Origin: Sphingomonadales bacterium
GTDB lineage: Bacteria; Pseudomonadota; Alphaproteobacteria; Sphingomonadales; Sphingomonadaceae
Direction: 5' to 3'
NCBI GenBank assembly: GCA_027486275.1
Contig: JAIXPM010000201.1
Span: 1 to 11,130, forward strand
DNA: 11,130 nucleotides
The translations under genes and the position numbers were made by a program. Positions 6,314 through 11,130 of this stretch are shown here, piece by piece. Below the pieces are notes generated by a model. The model had not been told where the DNA came from. It was given only the letters and a program-made list of their open reading frames with translations, and searched no databases. The stretch's first letter is position 1; each line of letters starts with the position of its first letter.

Positions 6314-7222
6314 ATGATCCCGATCCTCTACCATTATGAAGCCTCGCCCTTTGCCGAACTGGTGCGGGCCGCCTTTGGCGTGAAAGGCCTCACATGGGGC
6401 AGCCTGCTGGTTCCCCGCATCATGCCCAAGCCGGACCAGACACAGCTGACCGGCGCCTATGGCCGCACGCCGGTCGTGCAGATCGGTGCCGACATCTATT
6501 GCGACACCGGCGCGATTTTGCCGGCACTTGAATCCCTGCCCGGCCCCAGTCTCTATCCCGCGCCATTGGGCCCGCTGCACAGACTGGTGGCAAGCTGGGC
6601 CAACGGGCCGCAATTCTTTGCCCATGTCGGCGCGGCGATGGGCGGCATGACGCCCGAAATGATGGGCGAGGATTTCATCAAGGATCGCCAGGCCCGCTTT
6701 GGCATGGACCTGGCCGCGCTGGGCCGCGCCGCACCGCATCTGGCCGGCCAGGCGCTGGTGGCGAGCCAATGGCTTTCCGACACGCTGACCGATGGCCGCG
6801 CCTTCATCGGCGGTGATGCGCCGGGAGCCGGTGATCTGGCGCTCTACAGCAACATCTGGTTCGTGAAGGCCGTGCCGACAGCGGCAGCCAATGCGGCCGC
6901 CATGCTGGCGCTGCCGGGCGTGGCGGGCTGGTTTGCGCGCATGGCCGGCTTCGGCCACGGCGAGCGGCGCGAAATGACAGCCGATGACGCGTTGGCCGCC
7001 GCCCGCGCCGCCGCCCCCGCCCCGATCAGCGGCGGAGTGGATGCGCCCTACGTGGCCGGCATGATGGTGGGCGTTGCCCAAGAAGGCACGAAGGACGCGC
7101 CCAGCGTTGGCCGACTGCTGCGCTGCTGTTCAACCGGAATCAGTATTTCCCGTGAAGTGGAGGACGGGCTCACCGTCCATGTCCACTTCCCGCGGCTGGG
7201 GCAGGTGGTGGCGCCGGCTTAA
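6314..7222 (+). CDS. Glutathione S-transferase family protein with C-terminal extension
   Basis: This 302-aa protein has an N-terminal thioredoxin-like GST domain (1-77). A possible catalytic serine is S11 in EASPFAE, the cis-proline is P53 in RTPVVQ, and the D64-T65 pair in YCDTGAIL should bind the gamma-glutamyl end of glutathione. The helical GST C-domain spans about 85-215 and includes GGDAPGAGDLALYSN (167-180), the usual helix N-cap region. Residues about 238-302 form a predicted beta-rich extra module ending TVHVHFPRLGQVV. This resembles the VHFPR tail I recall in a subgroup of proteobacterial GSTs. The substrate cannot be inferred. ATG 6314 is chosen because homology starts at PILYHYEASPF; GAGGGG lies 13 nt upstream, rather far. 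The alternative TTG 6293 overlaps that site and is less likely. The gene follows argJ in the same direction and converges on trxA. Confidence 0.85.
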   Translation: MIPILYHYEASPFAELVRAAFGVKGLTWGSLLVPRIMPKPDQTQLTGAYGRTPVVQIGADIYCDTGAILPALESLPGPSLYPAPLGPLHRLVASWANGPQFFAHVGAAMGGMTPEMMGEDFIKDRQARFGMDLAALGRAAPHLAGQALVASQWLSDTLTDGRAFIGGDAPGAGDLALYSNIWFVKAVPTAAANAAAMLALPGVAGWFARMAGFGHGERREMTADDALAAARAAAPAPISGGVDAPYVAGMMVGVAQEGTKDAPSVGRLLRCCSTGISISREVEDGLTVHVHFPRLGQVVAPA

Positions 7223-7276
7223 GCCAGCGCGCCCGTCAACCCCAGCGCTGGCCTCAGGCCAGCGCGCCCGTCAGCC
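7219..7276. repeat. Imperfect 23-bp direct repeat between the GST gene and trxA
   Basis: Positions 7219-7241 and 7254-7276 match at 20 of 23 bases, with an exact 16-bp core (7223-7238 and 7258-7273) offset by 35 bp. The right copy is the real 3' end of trxA. Read on the minus strand, both copies encode LTGALA followed by a stop (TGA in trxA, TAA in the left copy), in different frames because 35 is not a multiple of three. The left TAA complement overlaps the TAA of the GST gene. A partial tandem duplication of the trxA end is one explanation. Confidence 0.7.
7223..7265. terminator. Competing hairpins, possible bidirectional terminator of the GST gene and trxA
   Basis: GCGCTGGCC (7245-7253) and GGCCAGCGC (7257-7265) form a perfect 9-bp stem with a 3-nt loop that is exactly the trxA stop codon. 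The same middle arm (7245-7252) can instead pair with GCCAGCGC at 7223-7230, an 8-bp stem with a 14-nt loop. Only one can form at a time. Both genes end here, so a bidirectional terminator or a 3'-end stabiliser is likely. No T run follows on either strand. Confidence 0.5.
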
Positions 7277-7571
7277 AAGCCTTCAGTTCGCCCTTGGGCC
7301 GCGCGCCGACCATGGTGGCCGCCGGTTGCCCGCCCTTGAACAGGATCATGGTCGGGATCGACATCACGCCATAACGGCCGGGCGCGTCCGGGTTCTCGTC
7401 GATGTTGACCTTGACGATCTCCACCCCGTCCAGCTCGTTGTTCAGTTCTTCCAGCGCCGGGGCGATCATGCGGCAAGGGCCGCACCATTCTGCCCAGAAA
7501 TCCACCAGCACCGGCTTGTCGGCACTGATCACATCGGCGTGGAAGCTGGCATCGGTCACGGCTTTGGTCAT
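7254..7571 (-). CDS. trxA: Thioredoxin
   Basis: This 105-aa thioredoxin 1-type protein is a small cytoplasmic disulfide reductase that passes electrons from thioredoxin reductase to target proteins. The active site is WCGPC (C30 and C33) within [14 protein letters not shown]. The buried aspartate D24 and the cis-proline P73 (SIPTMILF) are in place, and length and fold landmarks are normal. ATG 7571 has GGAG 7 nt upstream and matches family starts. An in-frame extension to 7664 would run into the end of addA and has no support. It lies 22 nt after addA and is probably co-transcribed with addB-addA. Its 3' end is part of a repeat and hairpin cluster. Confidence 0.97.
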   Translation of the reverse strand: MTKAVTDASFHADVISADKPVLVDFWAEWCGPCRMIAPALEELNNELDGVEIVKVNIDENPDAPGRYGVMSIPTMILFKGGQPAATMVGARPKGELKAWLTGALA

Positions 7572-7593
7572 GGGAAGACTCCGCAAATGAGGT

Positions 7594-10500
7594 TCACGAC
7601 GGATAGATAGGCGCTGGCCCGTCCGGCTGCAATGCGACTGATGGCTGCCATGCGCTGAGCACATCGGCGGGCACCTCGATCAGGCGCGGGCCTGCCGTGT
7701 AGAGCAGCCCGGCGCGCACCGTGCGGCCCGGAAACACACGGGCCAGTGCAGCGGCATAGGCGCCCATCTGCGCCAGGTGCGATGGCGGCACCATGTCAAG
7801 CCCGGCCGGCACGCGGCTGCCGGTCTTGAAATCCACCGCCAGCACCTCGGTCTCGCTCACCAGCAGCCGATCGATGCTGCCGGCGATCACCGCTTCGCCG
7901 ACCACGGCCGCCACCGGCGCTTCGGTGAGCGCACCAGCCGCGAACACCGCTGCAAAGGCGGGATCGCCGAGCACGGCCAGCACCGTCGCCACAAGTTCCT
8001 CAGCCTCCAGATCAGGCACGTTCAGCAAGCACCATTGCAGCGCCACGTTGCGCCGCACGTCGGCCGCCAGCCCCGGCAGCGTTTCGAACAACCGGTGCAG
8101 CGCCGTGCCGCGCCGTGCGGCGGCCTTGCGGGCGGCATCCGGCGGCGGATCGGCCACCGTGTCCGGCCCCAGGCTCGATGGGGCCAGCGGACGCGGCGGC
8201 CGGGCTTCGGCCGGGGCCTGGCGCTGCCACCAGCGATCCGTAGTCAGCAGCGTCGCATCGGGTTTCACTTCGTCATCGCGCATTACCGTCGCCGGGCCGG
8301 AGCGGAACTGCCGCACCGGTTGCGGCCAATGCGGATCATCCACCGCCTCCAGATCGGTGAGCGCCTCATCGACAAGGCTGTACCAACTTTCCGGGTGCAC
8401 ATCCCATTGCTTGCCGGGCTTGGTGGCGCCGCCAATGCACAACACTTCCTCGGCGCGGGTGAGCGCCACATAGAGCAGCCGGCGATGTTCGCGCGCAGCT
8501 CTGGCGACCCGTTCATTCTGCGCGTCGGTGAGGAAGGCCGGCGGCGCCACCAGCCCGGGCGGCAGCCACAGCGGCAGCTCCACATCATTGTTCAGCGCCA
8601 GCACCAGCGCACCCTTTTCCGCCGGCGGCACATGGCAGGCATCGGCCATGATGACGATCGGCGCCTGCAAGCCCTTGGCGCCGTGCACCGTCATCAGCCG
8701 CACCGCATCGATGGCGGCTTCGGGATCGCGCTTCACCTCCAGATCCTCGGCCGCCATCCAGGCGATGAAGGCCTGCAGGCTGGCCGCGCCGGCGGCTTCA
8801 CAGGCCAACGCCTGATCGAGCACGGTATCGATGGCATCGCGGGCTTCTTCCCCCAGCCGCGCCAGCAACCTGCGGCGGCCCGCCAAGGGCCCGGACAGGA
8901 TGGTTTCGAGGAAACGGTAAGGCGACACGTCCGCCGCCAGCCGCAACACCTCGGCCAGCACGGCGCGCGGCGCTGCCACGGTGGGATCCTCGCTGGCCAG
9001 CACGGCCGCCCACAAGGTGCCCGGTCGCCCGGCGGCAAGCTGGGTGAGTTGATCATGATCGAGGCCGCAGAACGGAGAGACCAGCAGCGCGGCCAACGTG
9101 AGATCATCATCGGGCTGGCAGGCGAACTGCACCAGCGCCAGCAGGTCGGCCACCGCCAGCGGTTCGGCCAGATTGAGCCGGTCGGCGCCGGCCACCGGCA
9201 CGCCGGCTTCGTGCAGCGCCGTCACCAGCGCGTTCATCAGCCCGCTGCGCTTGCGCACCAGCACCAAGATGTCCTGCGCTGCCGCGCGCCGGCCACTGGC
9301 GGGCAGGATCAGCGCGGTTTCCGGCGCCAGCCAGCCGGCGATGGTGGCGGCGATGCGGCGCGCCATGTCGATGTCCTGCGCCAGCGGCGGGGCTTCATCG
9401 TCCTCCGCGTCGTCTTCATCCTCGCTGCCGGCATCGGGCAGCAGCGGCGGCCACAGCATCACCAGCCCGGCGCCAGCTTTGTGGGCGACATGCGGTTCCA
9501 CCCCCTGCGGATCGAACATCTCCGGACCAACATGGCCAATCACTCGGTCCACCACGTCGAGAATGGCCGGCACCGATCGGAAATTCACCGTGAGCGGCAG
9601 TTCTTTCCAGCGTTCCGGTTCGGCTTCGCACAAGCCGACGAAATCATCCTTCATGTCGGCATAGATTTGCGGATCGGCGCCCTGAAAGCCGAAGATCGAC
9701 TGTTTGAAATCGCCGACCACGAACAGGCTGCGGAACTGGTCACGCTGGCCGCGCCCGGAAAAATATTCCTCCACCAGCGCGCGGATCACCTGCCATTGCA
9801 ACAGGTTGGTATCCTGCGCCTCATCAACCAGCACGTGATCGATGCGGCTGTCGAGCTTGAAGCGCACCCAATCGGCGGCGCCCGGTTCGCCCAGCAGGCG
9901 CGCGGCGGCGGCGATCATGTCGTCATAATCGATCACCCCGGCCCGGTGCTTGGCCGCGCGCCAATCCTGCGCCAGCCGCACCGCGACGCGCAGATGCCGG
10001 CCAGCGAATTCGAGTATCTGCCAGCGTTCCAGATCGGCGCGGATGCCGAGCAACTGTTCCTGCACTTCGGCGCAGAAGGGCCGCCAGTCCGCCAGTGCCT
10101 TGGGGATCATCCAATCCGGCTTCTTGGTTTCCCCATCGCCCTTGTAGAAAATCTTCCAGAAGCCATCCCAGGCATTCGGTTTGTCGGCGGCCATGCAGAA
10201 TGCCACCACGTCTCCGCCGATGCCAACGGCGCGCTCACCGCTCTGCTGCGACATGGCCTGCCCGAACTGCTGCAATTTCAGCAGCGGCAGCGCCACGATC
10301 CCCGCCGCCAGCGTTGCCGCCTGGCTGTCACCATCGGCCAGCTCCAACGCCCGGCGCAGCAGCGGCTCCACGCCTTCAATGCGAAGTTTGGCCAGCGCCT
10401 CGCCGTGGCGGGACAGCGCGGCCATGATTGCGTGTAGCCTTGTCTCGCCGCCATCGATGGCGATTTCGGCCACATCAGCCAGAAACTTTGGGTTAGACGT

Positions 10501-11022
10501 ATCCGTGAGTGCGTCAGTGAGCACGCGACGGCGCAGCAGCGCAGCGGCACGATCATCCAGCGTCTGAAACCCTGGCGTGATGCCGGCTTCCACCGGGAAG
10601 CTGGCGATCAGCCCTTGCGCGAAACTGTGAATGGTCTGGATGGCCAGACCGGCCGGCGCCTCCAGCACGGCGGCAAACAGCCCGCGCGCGGTGGCAAATG
10701 TTTCCGCATCGGTGGGCGCCCCGATGGCGGCAAGATCGCTGGCCAGCCCGGCGTCATCACAGCCGGCCCAGCGCGCCAGCCGCGCCATCACCCGGTCCTG
10801 CATTTCGGCCGCGGCCAGCTTGGTGAAGGTCAGGCACAAGATCGCATCCGGCCGCGCCCCAGCCAGCAACAGGCGCAGCACACGCGCAGAGAGCACCTGC
10901 GTCTTGCCAGTGCCGGCCGATGCCGCGACCCAGGCATGGACCTCAGGATCGGCAGCGGCGGCCTGCGCCGGCTTCAGCGGTTCCAGCGGCTTGGTGCGTC
11001 CCCGGCTCACAGCACCACTCAC
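7594..11022 (-). CDS. addA: Double-strand break repair helicase-nuclease AddA
   Basis: This 1142-aa protein is the UvrD-like helicase and RecB-type nuclease subunit of AddAB, which unwinds and trims double-strand DNA ends for RecA-dependent repair. Helicase motifs in order are: Q20 in LKPAQ, Walker A ASAGTGKT (34-41), [12 protein letters not shown] (63-74), VDEAQDT (399-405), [15 protein letters not shown] (435-449), NFRS (480-483), [10 protein letters not shown] (777-786) and [13 protein letters not shown] (847-859). The C-terminal nuclease domain shows [10 protein letters not shown] with H976, GSIDRLLV with D1051, and VDFKTG with D1064 and K1066, so both activities look intact. A strongly acidic stretch (530-550) lies between helicase motifs. 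GTG 11022 is chosen because it overlaps the addB stop as GTGA and has CGGGAG 8 nt upstream. An ATG at 11049 is possible but would overlap addB by 31 nt. Confidence 0.96.
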   Translation of the reverse strand: MSGAVSRGRTKPLEPLKPAQAAAADPEVHAWVAASAGTGKTQVLSARVLRLLLAGARPDAILCLTFTKLAAAEMQDRVMARLARWAGCDDAGLASDLAAIGAPTDAETFATARGLFAAVLEAPAGLAIQTIHSFAQGLIASFPVEAGITPGFQTLDDRAAALLRRRVLTDALTDTSNPKFLADVAEIAIDGGETRLHAIMAALSRHGEALAKLRIEGVEPLLRRALELADGDSQAATLAAGIVALPLLKLQQFGQAMSQQSGERAVGIGGDVVAFCMAADKPNAWDGFWKIFYKGDGETKKPDWMIPKALADWRPFCAEVQEQLLGIRADLERWQILEFAGRHLRVAVRLAQDWRAAKHRAGVIDYDDMIAAAARLLGEPGAADWVRFKLDSRIDHVLVDEAQDTNLLQWQVIRALVEEYFSGRGQRDQFRSLFVVGDFKQSIFGFQGADPQIYADMKDDFVGLCEAEPERWKELPLTVNFRSVPAILDVVDRVIGHVGPEMFDPQGVEPHVAHKAGAGLVMLWPPLLPDAGSEDEDDAEDDEAPPLAQDIDMARRIAATIAGWLAPETALILPASGRRAAAQDILVLVRKRSGLMNALVTALHEAGVPVAGADRLNLAEPLAVADLLALVQFACQPDDDLTLAALLVSPFCGLDHDQLTQLAAGRPGTLWAAVLASEDPTVAAPRAVLAEVLRLAADVSPYRFLETILSGPLAGRRRLLARLGEEARDAIDTVLDQALACEAAGAASLQAFIAWMAAEDLEVKRDPEAAIDAVRLMTVHGAKGLQAPIVIMADACHVPPAEKGALVLALNNDVELPLWLPPGLVAPPAFLTDAQNERVARAAREHRRLLYVALTRAEEVLCIGGATKPGKQWDVHPESWYSLVDEALTDLEAVDDPHWPQPVRQFRSGPATVMRDDEVKPDATLLTTDRWWQRQAPAEARPPRPLAPSSLGPDTVADPPPDAARKAAARRGTALHRLFETLPGLAADVRRNVALQWCLLNVPDLEAEELVATVLAVLGDPAFAAVFAAGALTEAPVAAVVGEAVIAGSIDRLLVSETEVLAVDFKTGSRVPAGLDMVPPSHLAQMGAYAAALARVFPGRTVRAGLLYTAGPRLIEVPADVLSAWQPSVALQPDGPAPIYPS

Positions 11023-11130
11023 GATTGGCGCTCCCGCCGGTTGATCCATTCAGCGACGCGGGCGAGATGATCAAAGTCACCCCAGGCCCATTGCGGCTGC
11101 AGCTTGGCCGGGAACGGGGTCTGCGAAAGC
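11019..11130 (-). CDS. addB: AddB, double-strand break repair protein, C-terminal end
   Basis: The last 36 codons of a gene that begins beyond the right edge end at TGA 11021-11019. The fragment contains [20 protein letters not shown]. This matches the C-terminal end of alphaproteobacterial AddB, where a YDHLARVxEW segment precedes the stop. AddB partners AddA in double-strand end processing and carries a second nuclease domain with an iron-sulfur cluster in many members; neither is visible here. Its stop overlaps the addA start by 4 nt (GTGA). The identification rests on this short motif together with its position before addA. Confidence 0.85.
   Translation of the reverse strand, partial: LSQTPFPAKLQPQWAWGDFDHLARVAEWINRRERQS

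Noticed and set aside
5273..7081. 602-codon open frame on the minus strand spanning argJ and the GST gene
   Set aside because: It runs antisense across two well-supported genes and the gap between them and lacks motifs; it is a GC-driven shadow.
7777..10437. Very long open frame (886 codons) on the plus strand opposite addA, rich in His, Gln and Arg
   Set aside because: It mirrors the codon pattern of addA on the other strand, a common effect of high GC at third positions. It shows no domain motifs, while addA has every expected motif.

Overview
The window is high-GC chromosomal DNA that reads as a core region of an alphaproteobacterium, most likely a sphingomonad (order Sphingomonadales). 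The placement rests on the L34 sequence, the alphaproteobacterial AddAB system, the fused ThiS-ThiG protein and the rpmH-rnpA-yidD-yidC-engB order. It comes from remembered family features, not from a search. No mobile element, rRNA, tRNA or CRISPR array was seen, and codon usage looks uniform.

Layout. The left edge (1-129, +) is the 3' end of an RppH-like Nudix RNA pyrophosphohydrolase. A small GFA/CENP-V-type zinc protein follows (205-612, +), and its stop overlaps the stop of the gene coming from the right. From 4865 down to 609 runs a tight leftward operon: rpmH (L34), rnpA (RNase P protein), yidD, yidC, engB and a fused thiS-thiG. Four of the five junctions are 5 nt apart or closer and three are 4-nt stop/start overlaps. 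The exception is a 58-nt leader before yidC. A 140-bp divergent region (4866-5005) carries the likely rpmH promoter and a dyad, and separates this operon from argJ (5006-6229, +). A glutathione S-transferase homologue with a C-terminal extension follows (6314-7222, +). It converges on a second leftward operon of addB (only its end is in the window), addA and trxA, which enters from the right edge.

The rpmH operon makes ribosome, RNase P and membrane-insertion machinery: L34, the RNase P protein, YidD and YidC for inner-membrane protein insertion, and the ribosome-assembly GTPase EngB. A thiamine-thiazole enzyme is attached at its end. ArgJ recycles acetyl groups in arginine synthesis. AddAB processes double-strand DNA ends, and thioredoxin is co-transcribed with it.

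I do not see a new multi-gene system here. The points most worth a second look are the internal ThiS Gly-Gly in the ThiS-ThiG fusion, the repeated and mutually exclusive hairpins between the GST gene and trxA, the promoter/dyad arrangement before the GFA gene, the TTG start of yidC, and the C-terminal module of the GST homologue.
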